From Lantana camara (taxonomy: Eukaryota > Streptophyta > Magnoliopsida > Lamiales > Verbenaceae): DNA of 64,000 nucleotides. Positions 1 through 11,734 of this stretch are shown here, piece after piece. Location of the stretch: the NCBI GenBank assembly GCA_037501455.1, contig CM074860.1, forward strand, positions 52,400,501-52,464,500. The letters are read 5' to 3'. Position 1 is the first letter of the stretch, and each line of letters begins with the position of its first letter. A program made the position numbers and the translations under genes. The notes beneath the pieces are model-generated. The model saw nothing but the letters and a program-made list of their open reading frames with translations. It made no database searches and was not told the DNA's origin.

Positions 1-48
1 ACATGGTTTCTGCTATGTTTTCGTTGCATTTTTACTGCTGTAACAGGT

Positions 49-287
49 CGGTCGCGGACGCGATCGAACCATGAAGGAAAATGGTAGCGGCCGCGACCTC
101 TTTCACGTCTTTGTTGCATTGTTTCTCAGGTCGCGCCCGCGACCTGAATTTTGTGCATTTCTAGTCGCGGCCAACACCAAAAATTTTCCATGTTTCGAGT
201 TCTTTGAAAAATTGCTCAAAAATCCGGAAATTCCATGGGTAGCGACCGTTACCCTTTCATGAAGGAAATGGGTCGCGGCCGCGACCC
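49..287 (+). repeat. palindrome cluster, GGTCGCGGCCGCGACC type (LTR H)
   Basis: About six imperfect to perfect palindromes sit in 240 bp. The clearest is the 18-bp perfect palindrome at 270-287 (GGGTCGCGGCCGCGACCC). Others lie at 83-98 (GGTAGCGGCCGCGACC), 127-146, 162-176 and 237-254. Spacers are AT-rich and unrelated. The same palindrome type recurs in LTR I on the other strand. Confidence 0.85.
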
Positions 288-938
288 TTCACTAATCTGC
301 ATGAAATTTTAGTTTTTCAACGTTAATTACATGGCTTCTTTGGCTCGATTTTAGTTTATTCACTTCTTTAACATGTCATATATTGTGTTATCTTATGTGT
401 TGTGAAGTTTGGTGATTTTTCATTGAATATTTTCCGATATATGCTTCAATGTGTCTTCTTTGGTCATAATGTGTGCATGCATGGATTTTGCTCTTATATT
501 TGAACCCTAATGACTACGTATTCCTTATTTTATGCCTTGTATGATATGTATACATGATCTACTACGTGTTATGATCGTTATTTGAAGTCTTTGAAGTAAT
601 TTGGTATGGAATATGGAAGTAATGAACTTAAATGGATTTGATTGATTCTTGGAACGAATGAAGTGAAATTTATATGTCGTTAAGATGTTAATCGTGCACA
701 TGAACGTGTTCATTACATTGTATACTCTTTTATGCTTTCATGTCATGATCATTTCATTACCGAGCGTATTAATTGGTTTTGAGTTTCACTTCACCTTTCT
801 TACACAGATTTTGATCCCGTTGGAGACGAGGCCAGTCCGTGAGGCTTTTGTGTCTTCTTTTGTCGATTTAAGGTGGGTTTCTCTACTATTTAGATAAAAT
901 GACCCAATATACCATTATGTGCAAAGTTTAAGCCAAAG

Positions 939-964
939 ATATATATATATATATATATATATAT
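939..964. repeat. (AT)n microsatellite
   Basis: Thirteen AT dinucleotides in a row inside LTR H. Confidence 0.95.
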
Positions 965-2019
965 TGAGTCATTTTCGGGTAAATGATTTTGAACGTAAAA
1001 CCCTTTTCTTGTAATACCCTACCGATTGTTTGGCGAGACCATGATTGAGTGCACTGATTGGGGCCCGGGGTCTTGGTGTGAGTGGCTATCCGAGGAGGCA
1101 TGGGCTGACGGTGATCCCTCACACTAGTCCCCACCAAACTACGGTGATACCGACCCTCGCCAGGAGATTGGCGGGGAATGGGAGCTGAGTGCCATTTGGG
1201 GAGTCATGTAACCCCCTTTTGGTCATTGATTGGGTGGCCGGGTCTTGCAAACCCGTCCACCAACCCGGAGGAAGAAGGTGTATATGACCGATTGACTAGA
1301 ATCGATTGATTGTGCACAAAAGAATGATATGCATGAAAAGAAATAAAGAATGAACGAATAATGAATTACACAAGGTGTTGGTTGGAGATAATGTACGCCC
1401 ACTCGCCGGGCCATGAATGACCTATTGTAAATTGATTCTTATAATCCCTTCTGATGCTTTCTTTATCTCACCCACTTGGGAATTGCTTCTAAAACCTCAA
1501 TTGGGATTATAACTTGCATGTGATTGTTTAAATACCGTTGTATACTATACTTATGCCTGTTATTATACCCACCAGCCCCTTTAGGACTGAACCCGTTTGG
1601 TTTTCAGTTGTTGGTGCAGGTGTTATGGAGCTAGGCAGGAATTTGAGTCGTTAGGTCTTGCATTCGTTTCTAGCTCTTGTATTTTTGGTCTTACACTTGC
1701 ATACTTCTATTTCTGATTTTGTATATGCTTTAGGACTGGAGCATTTATGTTTTGAGCCGCGTTGGCTTGTGAATGTTGTATATGAAATATTATATTTTTG
1801 GAGCTTGGATGCTCATAGTATATATATATGATATATGATCGGTTATTGCTTCCGCTTTAATGTTTTTCTCTGATTTATGGTTTAAGGGTTAGTCCCGCCT
1901 AGCCTAGAGAGTGTGTGTGTTCCCGTTTGCCGTGACTTAGCTCGTGTGTGGATTATCCATTTCATATGCGGGTCGGGTCTCGGTGCGAGGGATGTGACAC
2001 CTTACGCTCGGGTGTTACA

Positions 2020-2131
2020 GCCAGGGCTATGACTCTATACGATTTCGGGAGATGTATTGAAGTATTCCAGGTTGAAACTTTACGACACAGTAATAGGACC
2101 TGAGGACAGGTCCTTTTGAAGGAGGGGAGAT
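2020..2131 (+). other. interior 3' remnant with polypurine tract, next to LTR A
   Basis: This 112-bp piece ends in a purine-rich tract (AAGGAGGGGAGA, 2118-2130) directly before the TGTAACACC start of LTR A. It is therefore the last part of the interior of the element that owns LTR A. The near-PPT hairpin is at 2096-2113. LTR H interrupts the interior just upstream. Confidence 0.8.
2096..2113 (+). other. pre-PPT hairpin, GGACCTG-AGGA-CAGGTCC
   Basis: A perfect 7-bp stem with an AGGA loop, followed by TTTTGAAGGAGGGGAG. The same hairpin is found before every recognisable PPT in the window. Confidence 0.85.
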
Positions 2132-5055
2132 TGTAACACCCCGCTTGTCCTACAAATAAGATACGCCGTGTTTCAACTTCCTTATGTGTTTAATTCCGTG
2201 ATTTTGTGTTTTGCGTGGCCCTAGTTTGAACTCTTTTAGAGTTTAGGGGCCTGTTTGTAATTTTCTTTTTTAGGGGTTTTTCGATCACTGCTCCTTTGAT
2301 CAAGATTTTGACCTCTTTGACCCCTTCAACGCGTTCGGGGCATCGAAACGAGTCCGTAGACTCTAAGTTTGCCCAATTCTGACGTCATTAGCCTTTCCTC
2401 CCGATCGTTTTACGCGCGAGGACCCGGGATAAAAGACCTGAATCCTCGTTTTACGTGCCAGAACATCAGATCTCAGTGCTCTCTCTCTCTCTCCCGCGAT
2501 TCAGTCACTATTCACACACACTCACGGTGTAATCACATGCACAACCCGGAACTCGGCCGTTTCTCGACGGAATTCGACGAATGAATAGTCCATTTCGAAG
2601 AACTTGACGATGCGGTCATAATGTTACCAGATTCGTGGCCCGATAACAAACGGTGGTGGCGCTATGGCGGGTTGCAGGTGGCGGGATTTCGATCGCCACC
2701 TTCAGCGGTGATTCACGGCGGTTTCCGGTGATGATTTCTACCGGAAATTGACTAGGTCTTAGGCGGCTTGAGGCGGCGTAACTTTTCGCATCGCAGGCGC
2801 GGCCATCGGGGCCGCGGTGGCAGTACACGCGTCGTCTGAAATTCCCGTCGCGGCGGTGCGTCACTGTAGCGCCTAGGTCCGGCATGTTTCCGACGGTTTT
2901 TCCGACGACCCTTGATGGTTCCCGACTGTTTTCGACCCCCTGAGTCCGATTCCGGTGTCACTTTGAGCAAAAGGTAGCCATAGGCGGTGGAACAGCGTCG
3001 ACACAGTGGCGGTTTGCGGTGGAGGTCCGCTCCGGGGATATTTTCCGACGACCACGGTAGGGGTTTCGAAGAGCTCGTCAAGGGTAAGACAATGCCTTTT
3101 TCGGATTCGATTTTCGTTCACCAGGTTGGAAGTAATTTAATTTTGAAGATTTTGGGGTTTCGTACTGCTAGATTTGAAATTGGAGACGATTGACTTGGAA
3201 TTTTTAGAAATTGATCGAGGAATTGGAACGAGCACGAGGAGTACTTGCACGGGTGATTTTTTCGGGATTTTTCCGACACGTTCCGGTGGCGGCCGGGAGA
3301 CGGCCGGCCACTGTTCCTGCTGCTCTGGTGGCGGCGTTCCGGCGGGCTTCGGATAGTTTGTTCGCCTCGTTGTGGTGAGTCCAACGCCACTTTCCATTCG
3401 TCAATCGGACACTCGGTTTATTTGTGTAATTGTGATTATTTGATTTAATTATTCTAAAGGCTAATTAATTGCGATATGCTTAAATTTGTCGACCATTGTG
3501 TAATCCAATGTGCATGAAATGAAATGTGATATGTATGGAGGCTTTGATTTGATAAATTGAATCCCGATATGTTAAATTTGTGCTACTTGTTTAACTTAGA
3601 GGGGATGTTTGTGTGATTTTCCTAAATATGCAAATTTGTATGGATTGAACTAATTAATCCTTGTCGATTGATAAACAAATATGCTAATTGTGATTTCGTT
3701 ATAAGAAGTTAAGATGTCTAACCTTGGAACTTTGAATTAAGGTTTAAACCATGTAAATTGGGAATTAATCTATTATGTAAAATGTGAATTCGTTATGCAT
3801 TATAAAATTATATGAAACCTGACATAATTGAATTACTTAGTATTCTTTGTTTGTGCATTCTATGATTCAGTTAAAATTTGATATGTAACTTCGTGATCTT
3901 TAAATAAAATTCGTAGCATGCTATTATATGATTTGTTTGGCTTTGTAATACGTGCAATTTTATGAAATGTGAATTTGATTTGATTGCTTTGTAAATGTGC
4001 AATATATGAACCTATTATGCGATATATGAATTGCATGAAACTTATAGGATTTAATTAGTAACTTTTGCACGTAAGAATAGTTTAATTGTACAAATATGAA
4101 TTTGGTATACGCTATATGAATTAGTATGAAATAATTTGAATTGCTTGGTCTTTCTATTTCTCTTGTTTGCATTAATGGTGCACATGAACGTGTCATAATT
4201 TGTAATATGATTTCACTGAATTATATAATGATTTGTTTTGTATGTAATCGACATGAATTTGAACCCTGCTTATATGATTGCATTTCTTCAATACTTGAGG
4301 TTTGCCGTGCGTCTCTGTGTGGTTGTCTGAGTCTGAGTCTGAGCCCTGTGTTGTGTTATGTGTGCTCAGTCGTTCAAGGTTTCTGTAGGGAGTGTTTGCC
4401 AGCTGATTGGGTTTCACTGGGACTTCCTTTACCGTGTTTTCCTGTTCTCTTCGGTATAAGGTGAGGTTTTAGGAATTTTGTTTTAGTTAAAGCGACCTAT
4501 AACCCTCTGTGCTGGTTTTTAAGCCTGCATGGGACTATTCTATTATATTTATATAATAGATATGTGTTTATACGATACGTTTATGATTTTATCATACGGT
4601 TAAAGGTTTTCGAACTGTATATGTACGGGCATATGTAAGCTTGAAATATTTTCCAACGAGGCTATGCTCCAAACAGTGTGTCTTCATACCAGCTGCGGAT
4701 TAGGATGACACAGAGAGGTACGTTTATAGCATATGCTAAATTGCAAGGTATGGTATGTCTGATAAGGTACGTAAGTTATGTTTATGATTTGATAAGTATG
4801 ATATGTCGCTAGTTATGATCCCTGTGCACGTTCTCATTTGAAGTACTCACGTGTGACTCATGGAGGTTGAGGAGACGTGATGCTTTGAGCCCTCGGTGGA
4901 TAGCTGGGGAAGGTACAGTATGGGTTAGCTACCCCGTGTGTGTTTGTATTGGTATGAGTAGTGAGGGTTTGCTCCCCGAACTAAATGGTGTTGGGGTTGG
5001 ATTGTTTATGATATTTGTTTGGTTACCTTTATGATACGTATGATAAGATATGGAA
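2132..5055 (+). mobile_element. LTR A, first part (split by element B)
   Basis: It begins TGTAACACCCCGC right after a PPT and is interrupted at 5055 by element B, which duplicated TGGAA. Joined to 15417-16242 the LTR is about 3.75 kb. From about 2580 to 3400 it is unusually GC-rich, with many GGTGGCGG-like stretches. A GTAAG donor-like site lies near 3084, a GTGCACATGAACGTG motif near 4178, and GGTGAGGTTTTAGG near 4461. The short ORFs here overlap on both strands and show no recognisable domain. Confidence 0.8.
5051..5055. repeat. target site duplication TGGAA, left of element B
   Basis: TGGAA directly precedes the TGTAACG start of element B and is repeated directly after its end at 15412-15416. 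Confidence 0.95.
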
Positions 5056-6002
5056 TGTAACGCCCCAGTTTTTTTTATTAGTACAGCACGACGTATTTGT
5101 TTACCAAATTGCGCGAAATAATTATTTATACGTGTTTTATATATTTAATTTTATTTTAAATATATTAAATGTTAATTACTTTGTTTTAATGTTATTAATA
5201 TCAAATATATTTATATAAATATATATACATGTTAATTGTGGTACGTGTTGTTTAGTATAGTTGCATGAACTCATGCAATTCATGTTAATTAATTAGTGAT
5301 ATTGTTATTAAAATCATAATTGATGCATGCATGGTATTTACAAATTATTTACGTATTTTAAATTTATAATTATTTGTAATGTTATGGTTTTCTTGATTCA
5401 TTGCTTAGGAGTGACATTTACGTGCTTCGTTTTTATATAAATTGATGCCGAAACTTCGTACAAATTTAATATGTTGGACTTATATGTGTCTTCTATATGA
5501 ATATATGTTGTTTCGTATATTCGGGTTCATTTGCATGTGTTTCGGATTTAATTTTAATTTTGGAATCCAAGTCGGGGGCTAACGAGCAATTAGCGCACCC
5601 TTGGTTCCGTAATTGATATCTCGAGCTCAGGAACTCGGATTCGAGTTCCGTCAACTTCGCTGAATTCGTATCAAAGATTCGGGTTTAATAAACTTAGCCT
5701 TATATTTTTCCAAAATCATTTGAACCTCCGAAATTCAACCGAAAAACGGAACGACGACCAAACTGACCATGTGATACTAAAATGTCCATAACTCATCCAA
5801 ACTTTAACCAATTTAACCATGGTTTGATGCTATGACACCCAACTCAACCACCTAGCCTTTTATATCATCCCTTAACCGAACCAACCCTCACACAAACCAC
5901 AAATCTCAGCCAAAGCTACTGCATTCCAGTTTTTCCCGTAACCCTTGTGCCCTTGGAGATTTTGGAGCTCAAATCTCTACCAATCTTCATCCAATCAACA
6001 AG

Positions 6003-6008
6003 GTAAGC
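6003..6008 (+). promoter_or_regulatory. conserved splice-donor-like site in LTR B
   Basis: AAG|GTAAGC follows a block (GGAGATTTTGGAGCTC) that is also found before GTAAG in the LTRs C, D, I and the three-LTR element. Splicing itself is inferred. Confidence 0.5.
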
Positions 6009-6648
6009 TTAGGGTTGTAACATATGTTCATTCCTGGTCATTTTCATCCTTTCATCCCCAAATTTGATCGTGGTTTCATGAGCTTTTGGCTGAATTTGAA
6101 AAATAGAAGGTTTTGAGCAAGTGTGTTGATCTCATTCGTTTCTTGATGGATTTGAGTGATTCCAAGCTTGAATATGATTGTTTTGACATCCTCTTCTCAG
6201 TTATGAGCATTGATTGCATGGTATTTGAATTTTTTATGAGATATCAATTATGGAACATTGAGAAAAACTTCATGAATGGTCACATATGCTTTCTTTTCAT
6301 GTTGGAGCTCTTTTGGGACTGATATATATGTTGAATTTGTGTTGTTTTGCTGCATTTTGGATAGCCTATTTGACCTGATTATGTTGAGTTGAGGAAGATC
6401 AGAGGTTGCCCTGTTTTTTTTCGTGACTTTTACCCTGTTTTTGAACGGGTTTTTGTTGCTGAAAACTGCTGCGATGATGCTTGTATGTTGCTGTCAGTTT
6501 TGTGAGTCTTTGTGGCTGGTTGTTGCTGCATTTCATGCCTTACTACTGCTGCATTTCATGCCTTGTATCGCTTCCTTCTTGCTGCTCTGATTTAAGCCAA
6601 GAAACAGGGGCCTTTTGAGCTGCTGCTGCTGCCAGTGCTTCTGTTGTC

Positions 6649-6772
6649 TCTCCCCGGCCGGGGAGATTTTGTACATGAAAGTACCCGGCCGGGGAGCCCC
6701 TTTACAGAACCTCCAATGTATGAACTCCCTGGGCGGGGACTTTTGCTACTTAAATCTCCCCGGGCGGGGAGA
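6649..6772 (+). repeat. palindrome cluster, TCTCCCCGGCCGGGGAGA type (LTR B 5')
   Basis: Four members: a perfect 18-bp palindrome at 6649-6666, then near-palindromes around 6683-6696, 6724-6740 and 6755-6772. GCTGCTGCT runs flank the cluster on both sides. The 3' LTR copy is at 13329-13452. Confidence 0.9.
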
Positions 6773-6992
6773 TTGAATCTGGAACAGAGTTGCTGCTGCT
6801 GCTATATTTTTTCCTTCTTTTCTTCTTTAATCTAATTGCATGTACTGTGCGTATGTATTTCTTTGTTTATGTGTGATTTCTTTTCCTCCTTTTTCATGCA
6901 GCATGTACGTGAGTGCTTAAGATTACATGCAAGATATAGTCTAATGCAAGAATATTGTATCGTTTGTATGAATGCATGCATTTATGTACGTT

Positions 6993-6995
<3 letters not shown>

Positions 6996-7037
<42 letters not shown>
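6996..7037. repeat. (TA)n microsatellite
   Basis: About 20 TA units in the 5' LTR of B. The run is much shorter in the 3' LTR (about 13674-13688). Confidence 0.95.
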
Positions 7038-7040
<3 letters not shown>

Positions 7041-8318
7041 AACATGTATTGCATGCATGGTTAATAATTAGGTTTGCATGCATTTTTGTTGTGAGTGCAT
7101 GTATAATTACGTATATATATATACAAATATATATTTTGAACGGTAATTGCATGCATGAATAAATTTACATGCTATGTACGTATATTTATATATATTTACA
7201 TATATATGTTTATATTATATTAAATATTATTTGATTCAATTGAATTATAGAATTTAATTGTTACCTATTTCATGTTTTATTTAATTTCCGATTTTAAATT
7301 GAATGTATTTAGTTGTCTATTTTCTAATTGTAAATGCGATATAATATGTGCTAGGATCATATTTGAAATTCTTGGATTGAATTGATCGAAATGTGAATTT
7401 CTGAATTGAATGAAAGTGAACGAATGATTGAATGGCTTGTTTATATGATTTAAATTCCTTAATAGTGCACATGAACATTTTCCTGACATAATCTTTTCTT
7501 TTATACATTCATATCATGATCATGACATTGCCGAGCGTCTTAATTGGTCATATTGAGTCTCACTTCACCTTTATTGCACAGATTTTGATTTCGTTGGAGA
7601 CGAGGCCGGTCCGAGAGGCTCTTGGGTTCTCCTTTTTGCCGTTTAAGGTGGGTTTCTCTTCTAATTAGATAAATGACCCTATATCCCTTCAACGTGAAAA
7701 GTTTCGTCCAAAATGAATATATATATGTATATAGAGTCGTTTTCAAGAGTAAATGTTTTCAAACGTAAAGCCCTTATTTTAATGAACCTACCAAATGTTT
7801 TGGCGAGAATGAATGAATGTTCACAATAAATGGGGCCCAGGGACTTGGTGTGAGTGGGGACCCGAGGAGGCATGGGCTGACGAGAAACCCTCATACTAGT
7901 CCCACTAATGAACGGCGTAACCGGACCTCGTTAGGAGTTAGCGAGGAATGGACGCTGAGTGCCATCTGGGGAGTCATGTTCCCCTTTTGGTCAATGAATG
8001 GGTGGATGGGCCTTGCAAACCCGCCACCAACCCGGAGGAAGAAGGTGTAAATGTTATTGAATGCGCACAAAAGAATTAAATGCATGAAAAGAATGAATGA
8101 ATGAATGTTAATGAATTACACGAGGTGTTGGTTGGAGATAATGCACGCCCACTCGCCGGGCCAATAATGACCTAATGTTAATGAATTGTTATAATCCCTT
8201 TTGATGATTTCTATTCGCCCACTTGGGAAATTCTTCAAAACCTCACTTGGGATTATAGCTTGCATGTGATTGTTTAAATACTGTCGTATACTATATATTG
8301 CCCTGCTTTTATACCCAC

Positions 8319-8335
8319 CAGTCCCTTTTGGACTG
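8319..8335 (+). other. CAGTCC-CTTTT-GGACTG hairpin in LTR B
   Basis: A 6-bp perfect stem about 30 nt before the TTGTGCAG acceptor-like site. The equivalent is found in almost every LTR of the window. Confidence 0.75.
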
Positions 8336-8762
8336 AACCTGTTTGGCTTTCAGTTGTGTTGTGCAGGTGTCAAGGGAGCTAGGCGGGAATTCGAGTCATA
8401 GGTCTTGCTTTCATTTCTAGCCCTTTGTATTTTGGTCTTACACTCACATATTGCACATTGGATCATTGTATATGAATAAGATTGGAGCGTACTTGTTGTT
8501 TGAGCCTTGATGGCATTTGTTAATGTATATGGCTAGCTTTTGGGAGCTTGAATGATCAATGTTTATATTATGGCCAGTTATTGCTTTCGCATTTAATGTT
8601 TACTTTGATTTTATGGTTTAAGGGTTAGCCCGCCTAGCATAGCGTGTGTGTTTGTCCCCGTTCGCCGTGACTTAGCTCGAGTATGGATTGTCCATTTCAT
8701 ATTCGGGCCAGGTCTTGGTGTGGGGGATGTGGTACCTTGCGCTCGGGTGCTACATCCTTAAG

Positions 8763-8774
8763 TGGTATCAGAGC
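8763..8774 (+). other. primer-binding site of element B (tRNA-iMet)
   Basis: TGGTATCAGAGC, complementary to the 3' end of plant initiator tRNA-Met, begins 8 nt after the 5' LTR end. Confidence 0.95.
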
Positions 8775-9663
8775 TTAGGGTTGCAAAACCCGGGCTCTCG
8801 TGTCGTGTGGGTCAGTCTAGGTCGTTCGGTATAGGAACTACGTGATTATATGCGCATTGCATCAATCTTGAACATGAAATTGTCTTTCTTTTTAATCTTG
8901 TCGAATTACCTGTTGCATTTTATATTGGATCCGTGCCTTTCGTGTTGAATATGTGCCATGAGCATGTACTAATCGCATGCATATATCTCCGAAATGAGTT
9001 ATGATTACAGGTTATAAAAATAGTATCAAACCACGGCCAAGTTCTACGATAAAGACGATCTATTGTAAGTTCTTCCTGAGTCATGGAAGATAGGAGGGAT
9101 GCACCGGGGAGGAATATGGAGAATTCGAGATGCGAGGCCTTCCTATATGGAGCTAGGGTTCAAGGGTTGGGGAGCCGGAATGGGAGGTTCCACTTTGGGG
9201 ATGCAATGGTAGAGAGACACTTGATAGGATAAGAGTTGATCGAGGAAAATATTTATGACTCCGAATATGGGTATATACGACTCTCCTACATAAGATGCCA
9301 TAATTGGATTCAACGGGATCGTTCAACCTAAGGAATGAAGTAAATGAACCTTGAAGGGGGAGTCTTGATCATGGTGATGGCGAGAAGTAGGGTTCAGAAT
9401 TACATTAGGGTTCAATTTTGTAAGGGAATTTGGGCAATGTTGAAGGGTGATTCTCGGGGGGAAATGCGGAGGCCAATTCAGTGGATGTCGAAGAAATCAG
9501 GGATCGTGAAATTGCAATTCCAAACAGTGGAAGATACAAGTGATGCGAAAAGGTTTATGGAAAATTTGAAGACCGTGGGAAAGACAAGGCATGATTAGCA
9601 AGTCAAAGTAACCTCGTGATTGTAGGAACGAGGAAAAGCTACCGAGCTAACAACTTACTATAT

Positions 9664-9692
9664 TGGTGACAGGTTCCAAAACATTCATGGCA
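9664..9692 (+). other. conserved ATTCATGGCA block, first copy in B
   Basis: GGTGACAGGTTCC followed by ACATTCATGGCAC. It matches blocks in B (11247), D (29371), E (54515 and 54875, minus) and I (62881, minus). Confidence 0.65.
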
Positions 9693-11246
9693 CGTGCATC
9701 ATATTTCGCACCAAATTATTTATTTTTCTTTACTTATGTTCGTGCGCTCATTTTTTTTATTTGATTTTGTTGCTTTAATGTACTGCATATTTAATTGTCG
9801 CAAGTGTGCCACGTGCATCATCATTTTAACCGACATGCATTCTAGTGTTTATTTAATAGGAAGTTCTTTCGTCTCATTTATCAAGTATTTCTTCGTTTGG
9901 GCCACATCTGAGTTAATAGAAAAAGAAATAATGGGATGGTACGTTTACAAGAAAGGTGACGTCGGGAAAATAAAGAATTTCAAGTAAGGGATAGCTTAAT
10001 GGAAACGGGAATTCATAAAGAGGAGTGAGATTAGAGTTGATTGCGGGGTGTTTGGATCGGACAAGAATAGGAAAGGGGTTCCGAACATCAAGCGAATTAG
10101 AAGGAAAGTTGAAAGGAAAAACTTTGGGGTCGCCCTTTTGATTAAATCCTTCCTAATGAAAATTATTCATCCAGAATTTCGATAAAAGAAGAATCGATGG
10201 AGTTCAACAAGGGACAATAGAAATTTAAGGAGGAGGGCACGACCAAGAAACAAATTGGAAGATTGAAGTGGTGCTCAAAGAAATATCTTAGTAGGAATAA
10301 CAGAATTGCGAATTAAAGAAGACTTGGAAGTCTTAATGGTGGTGATCGGAAATAACTAAAAGAGTTTAACGGTTAAACCGTTCAAGTGGGCGCCAAGTAT
10401 TAAGTTCGTATTGAAGGCCACCACAGGATATTGAGGAGATGGTTGTTGAGTATTTCTACAGATGGAATTAAATTTTGGGAACTAATGGAATTATGGAAGA
10501 GCTTCTGCGAGACCATTAAATCGCCTCAGGGAACAAAAATTAAATCAAATTAATATGTTCGTAATGGCAACCATAGAGGGTAATTTGACTAAGTATTGGA
10601 GGAGTTCAGACGTCACTTAACAAAATAAAACCCTACTGCATCGCTAGTCGTTTTCCATAATGAGTTAGAAGGAATTTGAGAAGGAAGGAATCAGAAAGAA
10701 GTAACTATGGAAAGACTTGAATTGAATCTCAAGAAGTATCAAGGAAGTTTTCGCTGGATTAGAAATTTGGGTGAACCGAAATTTAATGCGTACTTAATGG
10801 CTCTAAGAGGGTGAAGGGATGAGGAAATGATCCACGAAGAGATTAATCCAAATTTTTGGGAACCGATGATCACAACCCGATTGGGAAAGAACTCATTAAG
10901 AAGGCTGTGATTATTAATCAAAAAGGTTATTGGATTTCAAGGAGTTTCACCAAATTATAGAAGGAGACATGAACCGTGAAGAAGACCGGTCCGAAATCTG
11001 AAGATGTAGGGTAAAACTCGTTTGGAAGGGTAGGTTGATTGGAGCAGGGTTAACGTATAACCGAGAAATGGAAGAAGGTAAGAAGATATAAGAATCAGAG
11101 TGAATTAAGAATAGGACGGTCGAGAGCCCTATCAGTTCCTCAGGCGGGCACGTTGGGGATATTAAAGACAAGCCAAGAGTCGAGCTAGCTTTTGGGTTCA
11201 GATCATACCTTGGGACCATGAAGGTTTTAGCTTCAAATTCATTTCC

Positions 11247-11280
11247 ATGGTGAACGGTACCTCAGACATCCATGGCATAC
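11247..11280 (+). other. conserved ATCCATGGCAT block, second copy in B
   Basis: ATGGTGAACGGTAC followed by ACATCCATGGCAT, just upstream of the tandem hairpin array. It matches the block in D at 29371-29400. Confidence 0.7.
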
Positions 11281-11510
11281 GCATACACGCATTGTTAATT
11301 TAAATAATTTTGCTAATTTGCGCTTTGACTCTTTGATTTATTAATTATGGTTGTACAATCGATATTGGATGTAAGTAAATGATGATTGTTCTCTGGCTTT
11401 ATGTGATTGTTTTGACTAAGTTGCCGTAATTGGATATTTTGATGTTTTCTCCTTGGTGTTTGTTCTTTGTTGTGGCTATATTTTGTATTTTGATCTTCGT
11501 ATCTGTTTGC

Positions 11511-11676
11511 GAGAGACGGGTTCTCTCGTTGTTGCTTTTGAGAGACGGGGTTCTCTCGTCGTTGCTTTTGAGAGACGGGGTTCTCTCTTTGTTGCTTTTG
11601 AGAGACGGGGTTCTCTCATTGTTGTTTGAGAGACGGGGATTCTCTCCTTGTTGTTTGTGAGGAACGGGGTTCCTTC
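11511..11676 (+). repeat. tandem hairpin array, GAGAGACGGGGTTCTCTC
   Basis: Six units of about 30 bp. Each unit has an inverted repeat GAGAGAC.GGGGTTCTCTC plus a GTTGTTGCTTTT spacer. The last unit has changed to GAGGAACGGGGTTCCTT, which keeps the pairing. It can be read as a repeated LLLRDGVLS peptide, but coding is not supported. The same 18-bp unit occurs in element E on the other strand. Confidence 0.9.
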
Positions 11677-11699
11677 ATTAATTGTTTCAGGCAGATAGT

Positions 11700-11717
11700 G
11701 AATCCGAGGACGGATTC
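11700..11717 (+). other. pre-PPT hairpin, GAATCCG-AGGA-CGGATTC
   Basis: A perfect 7-bp stem with an AGGA loop, 4 nt before the PPT of B. Three stem pairs differ from the GGACCTG version at 2096, and all three remain paired. Confidence 0.88.
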
Positions 11718-11721
11718 TTTT

Positions 11722-11733
11722 AAGGGGGAGAGG
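11722..11733 (+). other. polypurine tract of element B
   Basis: AAGGGGGAGAGG lies directly before the 3' LTR start at 11735. Confidence 0.92.
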
Positions 11734-11734
11734 T

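Larger units (their letters stand above)
1..2019 (+). mobile_element. LTR H, 3' part (Ty3/gypsy, Tekay-like)
   Basis: This is the 3' part of a long LTR whose start lies before the window. It ends at 2019 in the usual ...GGTGTTACA. It shows the block order common to the LTRs here: palindrome cluster (49-287), CATGCATG motif (476-483), TA repeat (939-964), a GGGGCCCGGG block near 1060, the CAG...CTG hairpin near 1573-1589, a TTGGTGCAG acceptor-like site near 1611-1619, and a terminal CGGGTCGGGTCTCGGTGCG block. No PBS follows, so it is probably a 3' or solo LTR inserted into the interior of the element that owns LTR A. No protein-coding gene is seen. Confidence 0.85.
5056..8754 (+). repeat. 5' LTR of element B
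   Basis: Begins TGTAACGCCCC and ends CGGGTGCTACA. In order it carries a CATGCATG motif (5326-5333), a TTTTATATC TATA-like site near 5858, the conserved GGAGCTCAAATCTC exon-like block followed by AAG|GTAAG (intron-like G at 6003), four palindromes (6649-6772) between GCTGCTGCT repeats, RY motifs and a long TA repeat, a CAGTCC...GGACTG hairpin (8319-8335) and a TTGTGCAG acceptor-like site at 8366. Small ORFs inside it are not supported as genes. Confidence 0.93.
8755..11734 (+). other. non-coding interior of element B
   Basis: About 3 kb between the LTRs with no recognisable gag, protease, RT, RNase H or integrase. The longest ORFs (84 aa at 9344-9598, 97 aa at 9694-9987) have no family I know. 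It holds the PBS leader, a GGCCAAGTTCT block near 9040 shared with element D, two copies of the ATTCATGGCAT block (9664-9692 and 11247-11280), a tandem hairpin array (11511-11676) and the pre-PPT hairpin. This is the layout of a large non-autonomous (LARD-like) element. Confidence 0.85.

Noticed and set aside
2616..3404. Several overlapping ORFs in the GC-rich part of LTR A
   Set aside because: ORFs occur in several frames on both strands at once, as expected of GC-rich DNA with few stop codons; no known family.
6649..6772. Palindrome clusters as CRISPR-like arrays
   Set aside because: Repeats are short palindromes with unequal spacers, present in retrotransposon LTRs of a plant genome. There is no array of equal spacers and no cas gene.
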